A stretch of 64,000 nt of DNA from Rhodoferax sp. PAMC 29310 (GCF_017948265.1 NZ_CP072852.1:868001-932000); one strand, 5' to 3'; shown: positions 8,396 through 18,234, numbered from the stretch's first letter. Made by a program: numbers and translations. Notes: generated by a model not told the origin, from the sequence alone.

Positions 8396-9949
8396 TCAGG
8401 CACCGGCCACCGAAATACCTTTGAATTCACCCGTAGCAATACGCTCTTTCCAGAGTGCGGGGCCGGTGATGTGGGCACTGGTGCCGCCAGCATCGACGGC
8501 CACGGTGACAGGCATGTCGACCACGTCAAACTCGTAAATGGCTTCCATGCCCAGATCCGCAAAGCCAACCACTTCAGCGTGTTTGATGGCTTTGCTCACC
8601 AGGTAGGCGGCGCCACCCACGGCCATCAGGTAAGCGCTCTTGTGCTTTTTGATGGCCTCAATGGCGACCGGGCCGCGCTCGGCCTTGCCCACCATGGAGA
8701 TCAGGCCGGTCTCGGCCAGCATCATCTCGGTGAACTCGTCCATGCGCGTGGCGGTGGTGGGGCCAGCGGGGCCCACGGCCTCGCCTTTCATCGGATCCAC
8801 TGGGCCAACGTAGTAAATGACACGGTTGGTGAAGTCAACGGGCAGTTTTTCACCTTTGGCCAGCATGTCTTTGATGCGCTTGTGAGCGGCGTCCCGGCCG
8901 GTCAACATCTTGCCGTTGAGCAGCAGGGTGTCACCCGGCTTCCAGCTGGCAACTTCTTCTTTGGTGAGCGTGTTGAGGTCCACCTTTTTGCTTTTGACGT
9001 AGTCGGGGGCCCAGTTCACATCGGGCCACAAGTCCAGCGAGGGCGGGGTCAGGTAGACCGGGCCGCTGCCGTCCATCACAAAGTGGGCGTGGCGGGTAGC
9101 GGCGCAGTTGGGGATCATGGCCACGGGCTTGCTGGCGGCGTGGGTGGGGTACATCTTGATTTTGATGTCCAGCACAGTCGTCAAGCCGCCCAGGCCTTGC
9201 GCGCCAATGCCGAGGGCGTTGACCTTTTCAAACAATTCCAGGCGCAGGGCCTCGGTTTTGGTGAGCGGCTCGTTGGCGGCGGCTTTGGCTTGCAGCTCGT
9301 ACATATCCAGGTCGTCCATCAGGCTTTCTTTGGCCATCAACACGGCTTTCTCGGCCGTGCCGCCAATGCCAATCCCCAGCATGCCGGGCGGGCACCAGCC
9401 GGCGCCCATGGTGGGAACGGTTTTTAAAATCCAGTCCACCACCGAGTCGCCCGGGTTGAGCATGGCCATTTTGCTTTTGTTCTCACTGCCGCCACCCTTG
9501 GCTGCCACCGTGATATCCAGCTTGTTGCCGGGCACGATTTCCGTGAAGATGACGGCGGGGGTGTTGTCTTTGGTGTTCTTGCGGTCGAACTGGGGGTCTG
9601 CTACCACAGACGCTCGCAGGGTGTTGTCAGGGTGGTTGTAGCCACGGCGCACGCCTTCATTGATGGCGTCATCCAGACTGCCCGTGAAGCCTTCCCAGCG
9701 CACATCCATGCCTACTTTGAGGAACACGTTGACGATGCCGGTGTCCTGGCAAATCGGCCGGTGGCCGGTGGCGCTCATCTTGCTATTGGTCAGAATCTGC
9801 GCGATCGCGTCCTTGGCGGCGGGGCTCTGCTCGCGTTCATAGGCGCGGGCCAGGTGAGCAATGTAGTCAGCGGGGTGGTAGTAGCTGATGAATTGCAGGG
9901 CTGCGGCAACGGATTCGATCAGGTCGTCTTGTTGAATGCTTGTGGTCAT
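8396..9949 (-). CDS. fumA: Fumarate hydratase, class I (Fe-S dependent)
   Basis: This iron-sulfur hydratase interconverts fumarate and malate in the TCA cycle. The 517-aa product matches the class I family over its whole length. The three cluster cysteines are visible: C67 in ICQDTG, one in GAGWCPPGM and one in PNCAATRHAH. The C-terminal beta-domain contains the conserved TTATRMDEF segment. The enzyme class is oxygen-labile, and the oxygen-stable class II enzyme is encoded divergently 123 bp away. Gene naming in this class (fumA, fumB, fumD) is not consistent between species, so the symbol is tentative while the activity is secure. Confidence 0.93.
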   Translation of the reverse strand: MTTSIQQDDLIESVAAALQFISYYHPADYIAHLARAYEREQSPAAKDAIAQILTNSKMSATGHRPICQDTGIVNVFLKVGMDVRWEGFTGSLDDAINEGVRRGYNHPDNTLRASVVADPQFDRKNTKDNTPAVIFTEIVPGNKLDITVAAKGGGSENKSKMAMLNPGDSVVDWILKTVPTMGAGWCPPGMLGIGIGGTAEKAVLMAKESLMDDLDMYELQAKAAANEPLTKTEALRLELFEKVNALGIGAQGLGGLTTVLDIKIKMYPTHAASKPVAMIPNCAATRHAHFVMDGSGPVYLTPPSLDLWPDVNWAPDYVKSKKVDLNTLTKEEVASWKPGDTLLLNGKMLTGRDAAHKRIKDMLAKGEKLPVDFTNRVIYYVGPVDPMKGEAVGPAGPTTATRMDEFTEMMLAETGLISMVGKAERGPVAIEAIKKHKSAYLMAVGGAAYLVSKAIKHAEVVGFADLGMEAIYEFDVVDMPVTVAVDAGGTSAHITGPALWKERIATGEFKGISVAGA

Positions 9950-10022
9950 GGTCAGGTGCTTCGTGGAAAAGAAGGCTGTTCAGTGCAGCCGGCGTGTGCT
10001 AGGTTCGCGTAAACCCTGGATT

Positions 10023-10052
10023 TTGACAGGCTTGTCTTCACAGGCCTTACAG
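10023..10052 (+). promoter_or_regulatory. Candidate sigma-70 promoter for fumC
   Basis: A perfect -35 hexamer TTGACA (10023-10028) is followed after 18 bases by TTACAG (10047-10052), a poor -10. It lies about 20 bp before the fumC ATG and inside the shared 123-bp gap with the divergent class I fumarase. This rests only on sequence match. Confidence 0.35.
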
Positions 10053-10072
10053 CACAGGAAAGGAAGATACGA

Positions 10073-11464
10073 ATGAAGCTGCCAACCCGCACCGAACATG
10101 ACTCTATGGGCCCCATTGATGTGCCTCTCGATCGCCTGTGGGGCGCTCAAACTCAACGCTCGTTGCAAAATTTTGACATCTCGGGTGAGCGTCAGTCAAA
10201 GGAGCTCATAGACGCGCTGGTCTGGGTAAAACGCGCGGCCGCAACGGTCAACGCCACACTGGGTGAGTTGGATTCGTCAAAGGCTCGCGCCATTGAGCAA
10301 GCGGCAGACGAGGTGCTTGCTGGGCGCCATGATGGCGAGTTTCCACTGGTAGTCTGGCAAACGGGCTCTGGCACCCAGACAAATATGAATGTCAATGAGG
10401 TCTTGGCCAATCGGGCCAGCGAGCTGTTGGGTGGGGTGCGGGGCATGGAGCGCGGCGTGCATCCCAATGACGACGTGAATCGGAGCCAGTCGTCCAATGA
10501 CGTGTTTCCAACCGCCATGCACGCGGCCGCAGTGGCCGGCATTTCTCGGCGTCTGTTGCCGGCATTGGTAGGGTTACGCCAGACCTTGGCGCACAAGGCG
10601 CAAACGTTTGACGGCATCGTCAAGATTGGCCGCACCCATTTGCAAGACGCGACACCGCTCACGCTGGGTCAGGAGTTCTCTGGCTATGTAGCCCAACTGG
10701 CTCATGCTGAGCGGCACTTGCAGGCTGCGCTGCCCCATTTGTGTGAGCTGGCCCTGGGCGGGACAGCGGTTGGCACTGGCCTCAATGCACCCGCCGAGTT
10801 TGGTGAGCTGGCAGCGGCAGAGTTGGCGCGTCTGACAGGCCTGCCACTGGTCACGGCGCCAAATAAATTCGAAGCCCTGGCAGCATGTGACGCACTGGTT
10901 CACGCGCACGGTGCGCTCAAAGGGCTGGCTGCAAGCCTGATGAAAATCGCCAACGATGTGCGCTGGTTGGGCAGTGGGCCGAGAAGCGGGCTTGGCGAGC
11001 TGCTGTTGCCCGCCAACGAACCCGGCTCATCCATCATGCCAGGCAAGGTGAATCCGACACAGTGCGAGGCGCTCACCATGTTGTGCTGTCAGGTGATGGG
11101 CAACGATGTGGCGATCAACATGGGTGGTGCCGCCGGCAATTTCGAGTTGAATGTGTTTCGACCGATGATTGCCCACAACTTCTTACAGAGTGTTCGGTTG
11201 CTGGCCGATGGCATGCGTAATTTTGACCAACACTGCGTTCAGGGCATTGAGGCGAACAAACCCCGCATTGCGGAATTACTGGGCGCCTCCTTGATGCTGG
11301 TGACTGCCTTGAATCTTCACATTGGCTACGACAAAGCCGCTGAAATTGCCAAGCAGGCTCATGCCAGCGGGTGCACGTTGCGCGAAGCGGCCATCACCTC
11401 GGGCCATGTTACGGCGGCGCAATTTGATGCCTGGGTTCAGCCACAAGCCATGGTGGGTAAGTAG
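10073..11464 (+). CDS. fumC: Fumarate hydratase, class II FumC
   Basis: This is the oxygen-stable, metal-free tetrameric fumarase of the TCA cycle. The 463-aa product carries the superfamily signature [11 protein letters not shown] near residues 318-328, with [21 protein letters not shown] and [17 protein letters not shown] earlier. The ATG at 10073 has an AGGAAAGGAAG ribosome-binding site. It is divergent from the class I fumarase. Its oxygen stability suggests it is used under oxidative or iron-poor conditions, as known for E. coli FumC; here that is inference. It converges with mrpG, leaving 72 bp without a clear terminator. Confidence 0.97.
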   Translation: MKLPTRTEHDSMGPIDVPLDRLWGAQTQRSLQNFDISGERQSKELIDALVWVKRAAATVNATLGELDSSKARAIEQAADEVLAGRHDGEFPLVVWQTGSGTQTNMNVNEVLANRASELLGGVRGMERGVHPNDDVNRSQSSNDVFPTAMHAAAVAGISRRLLPALVGLRQTLAHKAQTFDGIVKIGRTHLQDATPLTLGQEFSGYVAQLAHAERHLQAALPHLCELALGGTAVGTGLNAPAEFGELAAAELARLTGLPLVTAPNKFEALAACDALVHAHGALKGLAASLMKIANDVRWLGSGPRSGLGELLLPANEPGSSIMPGKVNPTQCEALTMLCCQVMGNDVAINMGGAAGNFELNVFRPMIAHNFLQSVRLLADGMRNFDQHCVQGIEANKPRIAELLGASLMLVTALNLHIGYDKAAEIAKQAHASGCTLREAAITSGHVTAAQFDAWVQPQAMVGK

Positions 11465-11536
11465 TCGTTACCCGAGGACCCAAAGGCAAGCAGCAAGGCC
11501 TGGCGAACCGACCCGGGTGACGCGCTTACTGGGAAG

Positions 11537-11893
11537 CTAGTCAATGTCCCGGTGTTCCGGGATGGATCCATCGGGGATGGGCGCTTGGCTTTTTACCTTC
11601 AGGTGCAGGGCCGCCTGTGCCATCAGGTTGGCGGAGACCGGCGCGGTCACAAACACAAACAAGGTAATCAGTAGTTCAGCCAGCCCAATGCGACCCTGAG
11701 ATGCCGCCACGATCATGCTGGCCAACAAAATTCCGCCCACTCCCAAGGTGGACGCTTTGGTGGGGGCGTGCAGGCGCATGAAGAAATCAGGAAAGCGGAC
11801 CAAACCCAAGGCGCCCACAAACAAGGTGAAGGCGGCAATCAAAAGCAGGGCAGCGGCGATCCATTCAACAACGGGATGCATGGTGGCAATCAT
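11537..11893 (-). CDS. mrpG: Na+/H+ antiporter subunit MrpG/MnhG
   Basis: This is the small subunit G of the multi-subunit Mrp cation/proton antiporter in the inner membrane. The 118-aa product has three predicted membrane helices, around residues 10-32, 48-65 and 70-92, with the family segment GLVRFPDFFMRLHAPTKA between the first two. It begins 14 bp after mrpF, the only junction in the operon without a stop/start overlap. An internal ATG four codons in (MHPVVEW) is an alternative start. It is the last gene of the operon. Confidence 0.9.
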   Translation of the reverse strand: MIATMHPVVEWIAAALLLIAAFTLFVGALGLVRFPDFFMRLHAPTKASTLGVGGILLASMIVAASQGRIGLAELLITLFVFVTAPVSANLMAQAALHLKVKSQAPIPDGSIPEHRDID

Positions 11894-11907
11894 TCTTCTG
11901 TCCCTTT

Positions 11908-12189
11908 CTATTCAATGACGTCGCCACGCGTGAGGTAGCGGGCCAAGCCCACTGTGGCGGCGAAACCCAGCATGGCAACAATCAGGGCGGCTTCAAACAT
12001 GATGGCCGATTGCTGGCGGATGCCAATCAACACCACCAGCGCCACAGCGTTGAGGTACAGCGTGTCGATGGCCAAAATGCGGTTGATGATGTCGGGCCCT
12101 TTGACCAAGCGCCACGCGCACATCATCATCGCCAAGGCCACGGCGGTGCTCGCAATATTCAGGGAGATCAGAAATATGCCGGATGTCAT
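11908..12189 (-). CDS. mrpF: Na+/H+ antiporter subunit MrpF/MnhF
   Basis: Subunit F is a 93-aa integral membrane protein with three helices. It carries the conserved segments WRLVKGPDIINRILAIDTL after the first helix and IGIRQQSAIMFEAALIVAM in the rest. The start overlaps the mrpE stop by four bases (ATGA), so translation is coupled. Length and order within the operon (E-F-G) match the standard Mrp arrangement. Specific function of the subunit within the complex is unclear in general. Confidence 0.9.
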   Translation of the reverse strand: MTSGIFLISLNIASTAVALAMMMCAWRLVKGPDIINRILAIDTLYLNAVALVVLIGIRQQSAIMFEAALIVAMLGFAATVGLARYLTRGDVIE

Positions 12190-12710
12190 GCTGTGTCTCC
12201 TGTGATTTTTGGGTCGCCTTCGAAAATCGCCAGCAACAAGACCTCATAGCGGTCCTTGATGTCAATGGCCATCTGGGCCGGGTCACTGCAATCCAATGCG
12301 TGCACCAAAATCATGTTGCGTTCTTCGTCGATGCTGCAGGACACCGTTCCCGGTGTGGTTGTAATGATGGTCGCCAGCAAGGAGATCGCAGTGGGGTGAG
12401 TCAAAGCGAGCGGCACCGGAACCCAGGCCGGCTGCGGACGAGACATGGACCCCAGCACCAACTTGGCGACAGCAATGTTGGACATCAAAATGTCCCACAG
12501 CACGAAACGTGTTAGCCGAAGGGCCGGTTTCAGCTTGATCTTCGACGGGCGGGGCAGAAAGTCATGCAGCAGCCGCGGTATCACGATGCCAATAAGGGTC
12601 GCAGACAGCAGGTGAACGGGTTCAACGGAGTGCTGTAGCAGCAACCAACTGCTGGCCAACAGCGCCGTCAACCAGGGATGACCCAACCAGGATGTCTTCC
12701 GTTTGATCAT
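12186..12710 (-). CDS. mrpE: Na+/H+ antiporter subunit MrpE/MnhE
   Basis: Subunit E is a membrane protein of 174 aa. Two or three hydrophobic helices occupy the first 70 residues. A cytoplasmic part follows with the family segment TTTPGTVSCSIDEERNMILV near the middle. The ATG at 12710 overlaps the mrpD stop by four bases. A much longer open frame extends upstream but lies wholly within mrpD in another frame, so I rejected it. The C-terminus extends into the mrpF start (ATGA). Confidence 0.9.
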   Translation of the reverse strand: MIKRKTSWLGHPWLTALLASSWLLLQHSVEPVHLLSATLIGIVIPRLLHDFLPRPSKIKLKPALRLTRFVLWDILMSNIAVAKLVLGSMSRPQPAWVPVPLALTHPTAISLLATIITTTPGTVSCSIDEERNMILVHALDCSDPAQMAIDIKDRYEVLLLAIFEGDPKITGDTA

Positions 12711-14347
12711 GGCTTGTCTCCTTGAGGGGGCAGCTTCACGTCGCCTTCGCCGCCCCGGTAGGGACGCGTTGTTTGGGCCGCAGCGCCACCGACGGGGCCC
12801 AACACAGCTTGCGCATATCCGGTGTGGTCGGCCAACTGAACGGCTGCGGCGTCGGTGTAGCGCTTGAGTGGTGAGGCGCCAGTCGCCAAGACCAGGCTCA
12901 GGCCCAGCAGACCCAGCGTGGCAGAGGTGAGGCGCCAACTGCCGCCCGAGTTGCTCATTTGATTGTTGATGGGCAACACTTGCCAGAACAAAATGCTTCC
13001 GGCCCGCGCCAGCCCAATTAGTGTCAGAAAGCCCGCGCTCAATACCACGGCCCACACCCAGCCTTGTGCAGGTGTAGCAGCTGCACTTTGCAGAACCATC
13101 AATTTGCCCAGGAAACCGGGCAGAGGAGGGAGGCCCGCCACCGAGGCGGCACCCAGCAGGGTCATCAAACCCAGCATGATGGGTTGTGCCACCGGAGTCG
13201 ATGGTTGCAGTCGGTCGCCTATATCGCCCCGTTGCGAGGCCACGAGTTCAACCAGCAGGAACAGGGCAGCGATGACCAAGGTGCTGTGCACCATGTAGTA
13301 CAGCGCTGCCGACATCGCGGCAGGTGTAAATAGACCAACTGCCGCCAAAATGGTGCCCACCGAGGCTACTGTGAGGTAAGACACCAGTCGGGACAGACTG
13401 TGAGATGCCAGCGCCCCAAAGACGCCCAGCACGGTCGTCGTCAACGCCACCGGCAACAGCCACGGCTCCGCCGCCAAAGCCGCGTGGCCGGCTGACTCGC
13501 CCAGGATCCCGGCGTGCACTCGGATGATGCTGTAGACACCGACCTTGGTCATGATTGCAAACAAGGCCGCCACTGGTGCACTGGCTGCGGCGTAGGTGCC
13601 GGGCAGCCACATGTAAAGTGGGACGATGGCCGCCTTAAGGCCAAAGACCACTAGCAACAGGAGCGCCCCGGCTTTAAACAAGGATGCCTCTTGAGGTGCC
13701 AACTGAGCCACGCGAATCGCCAAGTCAGCCATGTTCAACGTCCCCGCAACGCCATAGATGACGGCCAGCCCAATGAGAAACAGGGCGGAGGCGACCAGGT
13801 TTAGAACCACGTAGTGCAATCCCACTTTGAATCGCTCGCGGCCGTGGCCGTGGACTAGCAAGACGTAGGAAGCAATCAATAACACTTCGAAAAACACGAA
13901 GAGATTGAACAGATCGCCCGTCACAAATGCACCAGACAAGCCCATGAGCTGAAAGTGAAACAGCGCGTGAAAATAACGGCCATGCGAGTCCCAGCCGCCC
14001 GTGGCGTACCAGAGCACAGGCACGGCAATGGTCCAGGTCAGGGCCAACATCATCGCGCTCAGGCGGTCAACCACCAGGACAATCCCAAAGGGAGCAGACC
14101 AGCCACCCAACGGGTAAACGGACAGAGTTCCTGTCGAGGCGTTGGACATCAGCTTCCATGCCAGCAAAGCGCCGATCAGGGCCGAGGTCAGGCTGAGCAA
14201 TCGGCTGTAGCGAAGTTTGGCGCCACCATGACTGGCTTGGCCGCCGCCGTCGCCCATGAGAAGCAAAGTCGCGGCTGTGAACAAGGGAAGCAGAACCGGC
14301 AGCACAGACAAATGGCTGGCGAAAAAATGACTCACGAAATCGCTCAT
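12707..14347 (-). CDS. mrpD: Na+/H+ antiporter subunit MrpD/MnhD (NuoM/NuoN-like)
   Basis: MrpD is one of two complex I antiporter-like proteins in the Mrp complex, thought to conduct protons or sodium. The 546-aa product is almost entirely transmembrane. It contains the helix-7/8 region KAAIVPLYMWLPGTYAAASAP and a conserved Lys/Glu framework (LFVFFEVLLIASYVLL) of the proton-conducting family. The last 50 residues are hydrophilic. Both ends overlap neighbouring genes by four bases (mrpC upstream, mrpE downstream). Confidence 0.93.
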   Translation of the reverse strand: MSDFVSHFFASHLSVLPVLLPLFTAATLLLMGDGGGQASHGGAKLRYSRLLSLTSALIGALLAWKLMSNASTGTLSVYPLGGWSAPFGIVLVVDRLSAMMLALTWTIAVPVLWYATGGWDSHGRYFHALFHFQLMGLSGAFVTGDLFNLFVFFEVLLIASYVLLVHGHGRERFKVGLHYVVLNLVASALFLIGLAVIYGVAGTLNMADLAIRVAQLAPQEASLFKAGALLLLVVFGLKAAIVPLYMWLPGTYAAASAPVAALFAIMTKVGVYSIIRVHAGILGESAGHAALAAEPWLLPVALTTTVLGVFGALASHSLSRLVSYLTVASVGTILAAVGLFTPAAMSAALYYMVHSTLVIAALFLLVELVASQRGDIGDRLQPSTPVAQPIMLGLMTLLGAASVAGLPPLPGFLGKLMVLQSAAATPAQGWVWAVVLSAGFLTLIGLARAGSILFWQVLPINNQMSNSGGSWRLTSATLGLLGLSLVLATGASPLKRYTDAAAVQLADHTGYAQAVLGPVGGAAAQTTRPYRGGEGDVKLPPQGDKP

Positions 14348-14709
14348 TTGACGTCCTCAACAGCGTTTGGCGTCGTGCTGCTAGGCTCAAATCCATCCAC
14401 ATGGTCGGTGCCGCTCTCGTGTCGGCTGCGCAATGCCAGTTCGATGACAAAGCCGGTGGTGGCAAAACCAATGACGATGGCGGTCAAAACCAAGGCTTGG
14501 GGAAGTGGGTCAGCCACCTGACCCGTCGCGGTAAGAATGGGCGCCGCGTCCTGCCACAGGCGGCCCATCGCGAAAATGAACAGATTCACGGCGTAGCCCA
14601 ACAGACTCAGACCAATGACCACTGGCCAGGTGCGGCCCCGCAAGACCAAGTAAATACCGCTGGCTGTGACGGCACCAATGCCGGTAGCCACCAAAAATTC
14701 CAGACTCAT
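14344..14709 (-). CDS. mrpC: Na+/H+ antiporter subunit MrpC/MnhC (NuoK-like)
   Basis: MrpC is homologous to NuoK of complex I. The 121-aa product has three membrane helices, with LRGRTWPVVIGLSLLGYAVN between the first and second and DPLPQALVLTAIVIGFATT in the third. Both ends overlap the neighbouring subunit genes by four bases. The C-terminal tail (after about residue 95) is charged and poorly conserved. Confidence 0.92.
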   Translation of the reverse strand: MSLEFLVATGIGAVTASGIYLVLRGRTWPVVIGLSLLGYAVNLFIFAMGRLWQDAAPILTATGQVADPLPQALVLTAIVIGFATTGFVIELALRSRHESGTDHVDGFEPSSTTPNAVEDVK

Positions 14710-17564
14710 GCCTGTGCTCCCTTCAGCTTCTTCTTGCGCGGCGCCACGTTGGGGGCACGACTCACGGCCCCCAGGGTTGCAATGGTCAGCAATGTGGCAC
14801 CAACCACCGTGATGTAAACGCCTAAATCAAACAGCGCCGCTGTCGCAAGCGGCAAGTTACCCAGAAAGGGGACATACGGGTGACCGTGCGCGCTGGTCAG
14901 GAATGGTTGCCCCAGCAAAAAAGCCCCCGCGCCGGTCAGCCCTGCAATGGCCAGCCCAGTTCCAATCCAGCGAACAAAGCGTCGCCCGCCCGCTGCGTGG
15001 AGTAAAACTTCTGCCCGGGTCTGGCCCATGGCCATGTACTGCAGTACCAAGGCCACGGCCGTGATCAGTCCAGCGATAAAGCCGCCACCTGGCATGTTGT
15101 GACCACGCATGAAGATGTAGAGCGTGACAACCAGGGCCAGGGGCAACACGACACGAGCCGCGACGCGCAACATGAGCGGCTGGCTTGCAAACGTCCAGGA
15201 GCGACCCCTATCGTCGCCGCCGGGACGGCGGGTGCGCATGCCGTCCATCAAGGCCAGAACGCCGATGGCGGCAATGCCGAGTACGGTGATTTCCCCAAAG
15301 GTGTCGTAGCCCCGGAAGTCGACCAAAATGACGTTGACCACGTTGGTGCCGCCGCCCGCAATGGCCGACTGGTTCAGGAAATACCAGGCAATGGAGTCAT
15401 GGTCGCGGGTGAGCATCATCCAGGTCAGCCACGCCATGCCGGCACCACCAACGAGCGCCAGTGAGCCGTCACGCAGTTTTCGAGCCGAGGACGACTCCAT
15501 GGGGGTTTGAGCTGGCAAAAGGGCGAGCCCCATTAGTAGCAACACCGTGGACACGACTTCAACGCTGAGTTGCGTCAGTGCGAGATCAGGGGCGGAAAAG
15601 CCGACAAAGGTCAGAGCAGTGACCAGACCGATGACGCCCGCAAGCACGACGGACTGCAAGCGATCGTGATGGCGCAGCGCGAGCCATCCGCTCGCCAGCA
15701 GCATCAGCCCCCAAAGCACCAGCGCGGGCAAAGTGACGGGGAGTAGTTCGCGAGAGCCGGTTTGGGGCATTTCGCCAGTCAAGAGGCTGGAGATTGCCAC
15801 CACCATGCTCGCGATCAGCATCCAGGCGACGTACCGTTGCAGTGATCCAATCTCAAGCAGGGCGGTCAGCCGCCCTGCGCCGCCAAACAAACTGTCAGAA
15901 GAGCGCCAAAACACATTTGGTCCCGTGAAGGGCCCAAACCAGCGCTCGATATCCAGTCGGTGCAATCGATTGCCACGATTGACCCGAAAGTAGAGGAGCG
16001 CGCCGCCTGCCAAAGCCACCACACTGAGCAGCAGTGGCAGATTGAAGCCGTGCCAAATTGCCAACTGGAACTCTGGGGGCGCATGGCCCAGCATGGCAGT
16101 TGATGCCACCAGTACCAGTGGGCCAAGTGTCAAAGCGGGCAACAGTCCCACCACCACACACAAGGTCGCTAGCAGAATGACTGGTGCCTTCATGCCCATT
16201 GGTGGCTCGTGCGGGTGTGCAATGGGCAAATCGCGCGCAGGGCCGTTGAAGAAAATGTCGTGTACCAAACGCACCGAGTAGGCGACGCTGCAAAGTGCCG
16301 CAAAGGTGGCGACCGCAGGCACCACCCAACGCCAGCCACCAGCCTGCGCAAAAATCACGGCCTCGGTCAAAAACATTTCTTTCGACAAAAATCCATTGAA
16401 AAGTGGGACGCCCGCCATGGCGGCAGTTGCGGCCATGGCCAGCGTGGCGGTCCAGGGCATCAGGCGCCAAAGCCCGCCCAATTTGCGCATGTCCCGGGTA
16501 CCGGTTTCATGGTCAATGATGCCCGCAGTCATGAACAGCGCGGCCTTGAAGGTGGCGTGGTTCAGGATGTGGAAGATGGCCGCGACGGCGGCAAGCGGCG
16601 ATCCCAGCCCAATAAGAAACGTGATGAGACCGAGGTGGCTGATCGTGGAATACGCCAGCAAACCTTTGAGGTCTTGCCGAAACAGGGCAATAAACGCGGC
16701 AAATGCAACGGTCACCAAGCCGGTGGTGGTCACGATGCCAGTGAACAACTCCGTACCACCAATCACGGGTGTCAGACGTGCCAACAAGAAAATGCCCGCC
16801 TTCACCATGGTGGCTGAATGCAGGTAGGCAGACACTGGAGTGGGGGCGGCCATGGCTTGCGGTAGCCAAAAGTGGAAGGGGAACTGCGCGCTTTTCGTGA
16901 AGCAGCCTACCAAAATCAGGAGCAAGGCGATGGGGTAGTTGGCGTCAGCTTGAATGGACGCCGCATTGGCCATCATGTCACTGATTTCATAGGTTCCCGC
17001 GATTTGCCCCAGCAAAACGAAGCCACCAAGCATGGCCAAACCACCGCCACCGGTGATGGTGAGTGCCATCCGGGCGCCGTCTCGGGCGTCCGCCCGATGA
17101 TTCCAGTACCCCACGAGCAAAAACGAAGAAATGCTGGTGAGTTCCCAAAACACCATCATGAGCAGCAGATTGTCAGACAGCACAATGCCAAGCATGGCGG
17201 CCATGAACAGCATCAAGGTGCTGTAAAACTTGCCAACTGGGTCATTTTTTCCGAGGTAACTATCGGCATACACAATGATCAAAAGCCCCATGCCAGTGAT
17301 CAACATGGCAAACATGAGGGACAGTCCGTCCAGCCTCAGTCCCAGGTTCATCCCGATTTCGGGCACCCATTCCACAAAAAGGCGAACTGTTTCTCCCGCC
17401 ATGACGGCCGGAGCCTGCATGAGTAGCAACCCCAGGCTGGTGGCTGCGACAGCACCCGCGAGCCACGCAGTTCGGCGCCGGTAACCGTTGGAGGGCACAG
17501 CGCCGGACCAGGCTGTCAAAAGGGTGCCAGCAAGAAGCGGCAGAAAAATGATGATCAGTAGCAC
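14706..17564 (-). CDS. mrpA: Na+/H+ antiporter fused subunit MrpA-MrpB (NuoL-like)
   Basis: This 952-aa polytopic protein is the largest Mrp subunit. The N-terminal 500 residues are NuoL-like, with the key Glu in MMVFWELTSISSFLLVGYW and the Lys-bearing helix in SATMVKAGIFLLARL. An MrpA-specific and then MrpB-like C-terminal part follows, containing NVVNVILVDFRGYDTFGEI and the DUF4040/MrpB region RGHNMPGGGFIAGLI. Fusion of A and B is typical of the six-gene group 2 operons of Gram-negative bacteria. It is the first gene of the antiporter run, 70 bp after the UPF0114 gene, and probably supports Na+ or alkali tolerance. Confidence 0.94.
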   Translation of the reverse strand: MLLIIIFLPLLAGTLLTAWSGAVPSNGYRRRTAWLAGAVAATSLGLLLMQAPAVMAGETVRLFVEWVPEIGMNLGLRLDGLSLMFAMLITGMGLLIIVYADSYLGKNDPVGKFYSTLMLFMAAMLGIVLSDNLLLMMVFWELTSISSFLLVGYWNHRADARDGARMALTITGGGGLAMLGGFVLLGQIAGTYEISDMMANAASIQADANYPIALLLILVGCFTKSAQFPFHFWLPQAMAAPTPVSAYLHSATMVKAGIFLLARLTPVIGGTELFTGIVTTTGLVTVAFAAFIALFRQDLKGLLAYSTISHLGLITFLIGLGSPLAAVAAIFHILNHATFKAALFMTAGIIDHETGTRDMRKLGGLWRLMPWTATLAMAATAAMAGVPLFNGFLSKEMFLTEAVIFAQAGGWRWVVPAVATFAALCSVAYSVRLVHDIFFNGPARDLPIAHPHEPPMGMKAPVILLATLCVVVGLLPALTLGPLVLVASTAMLGHAPPEFQLAIWHGFNLPLLLSVVALAGGALLYFRVNRGNRLHRLDIERWFGPFTGPNVFWRSSDSLFGGAGRLTALLEIGSLQRYVAWMLIASMVVAISSLLTGEMPQTGSRELLPVTLPALVLWGLMLLASGWLALRHHDRLQSVVLAGVIGLVTALTFVGFSAPDLALTQLSVEVVSTVLLLMGLALLPAQTPMESSSARKLRDGSLALVGGAGMAWLTWMMLTRDHDSIAWYFLNQSAIAGGGTNVVNVILVDFRGYDTFGEITVLGIAAIGVLALMDGMRTRRPGGDDRGRSWTFASQPLMLRVAARVVLPLALVVTLYIFMRGHNMPGGGFIAGLITAVALVLQYMAMGQTRAEVLLHAAGGRRFVRWIGTGLAIAGLTGAGAFLLGQPFLTSAHGHPYVPFLGNLPLATAALFDLGVYITVVGATLLTIATLGAVSRAPNVAPRKKKLKGAQA

Positions 17565-17634
17565 GTGGTGTTATCCGGTCAAAAGGGGCGACATGCTAAG
17601 TCGACGTGCCCCAGGTCAATCTTGACAACAGGCC

Positions 17635-18234
17635 TCAACGGGCGCCGTGGTCGCGCTGCATCAATCGATCGGTGTAAGCGATGGCGATGGCGGAGAGCAA
17701 AAAGGTAATGTGAATCGCGGTTTGGGCAATCAACACCTTTTCATCATAGTTGGCGGCATTGATAAAGGTCTTCAGCAAGTGAATGGAGCTGATCCCGATG
17801 ATCGCAGTGCCCAGCTTCACTTTAAGGACGGAGGCATTGACATGACTCAGCCATTCAGGTTGGTCACGATGGCCTTGCAGGTCCATGCGGCTGACGAAGG
17901 TTTCGTAGCCACCCACGATCACCATGATGAGCAGGTTGGAGATCATGACGACGTCAATCAACGCCAGAACAACCAGCATGATGACGGTTTCATTCAGAGA
18001 GGTGATGGCCACGTCAGATTTATAACCAATGCTGGTCACTAGCGCTTGCAGTGCCGTTTGATTGCCAAACACGGCCTCCAGCAAGTGAACGAGTTCAACC
18101 CAGAAGTGGTACACATAGACCCCCTGGGCCGCAATCAGTCCGATGTAAAGCGGCAGCTGAAGCCAGCGGCTCGCAAAGATAAAGCTGGGAATAGGACGAA
18201 GTGGCGTCGAGGTTTGTGTATTTTTTTCAGTCAT
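17635..18234 (-). CDS. UPF0114 / YqhA-family membrane protein (TIGR00645)
   Basis: The 199-aa product matches the TIGR00645/UPF0114 family of inner-membrane proteins of unknown function. Four hydrophobic segments are visible, near residues 23-45, 82-107, 138-155 and 168-188. A characteristic stretch is [20 protein letters not shown], followed by the [16 protein letters not shown] segment. It lies on the same strand upstream of the Mrp operon (70 bp gap), so it might be co-transcribed with the antiporter, but family members occur in many contexts. Confidence 0.85.
   Translation of the reverse strand: MTEKNTQTSTPLRPIPSFIFASRWLQLPLYIGLIAAQGVYVYHFWVELVHLLEAVFGNQTALQALVTSIGYKSDVAITSLNETVIMLVVLALIDVVMISNLLIMVIVGGYETFVSRMDLQGHRDQPEWLSHVNASVLKVKLGTAIIGISSIHLLKTFINAANYDEKVLIAQTAIHITFLLSAIAIAYTDRLMQRDHGAR

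Noticed and set aside
11465..11536. Possible terminator between fumC and mrpG (GTTACCCG...CGGGTGAC)
   Set aside because: Arms of eight bases with a G-U pair and a loop near 40 bases, no T-run.
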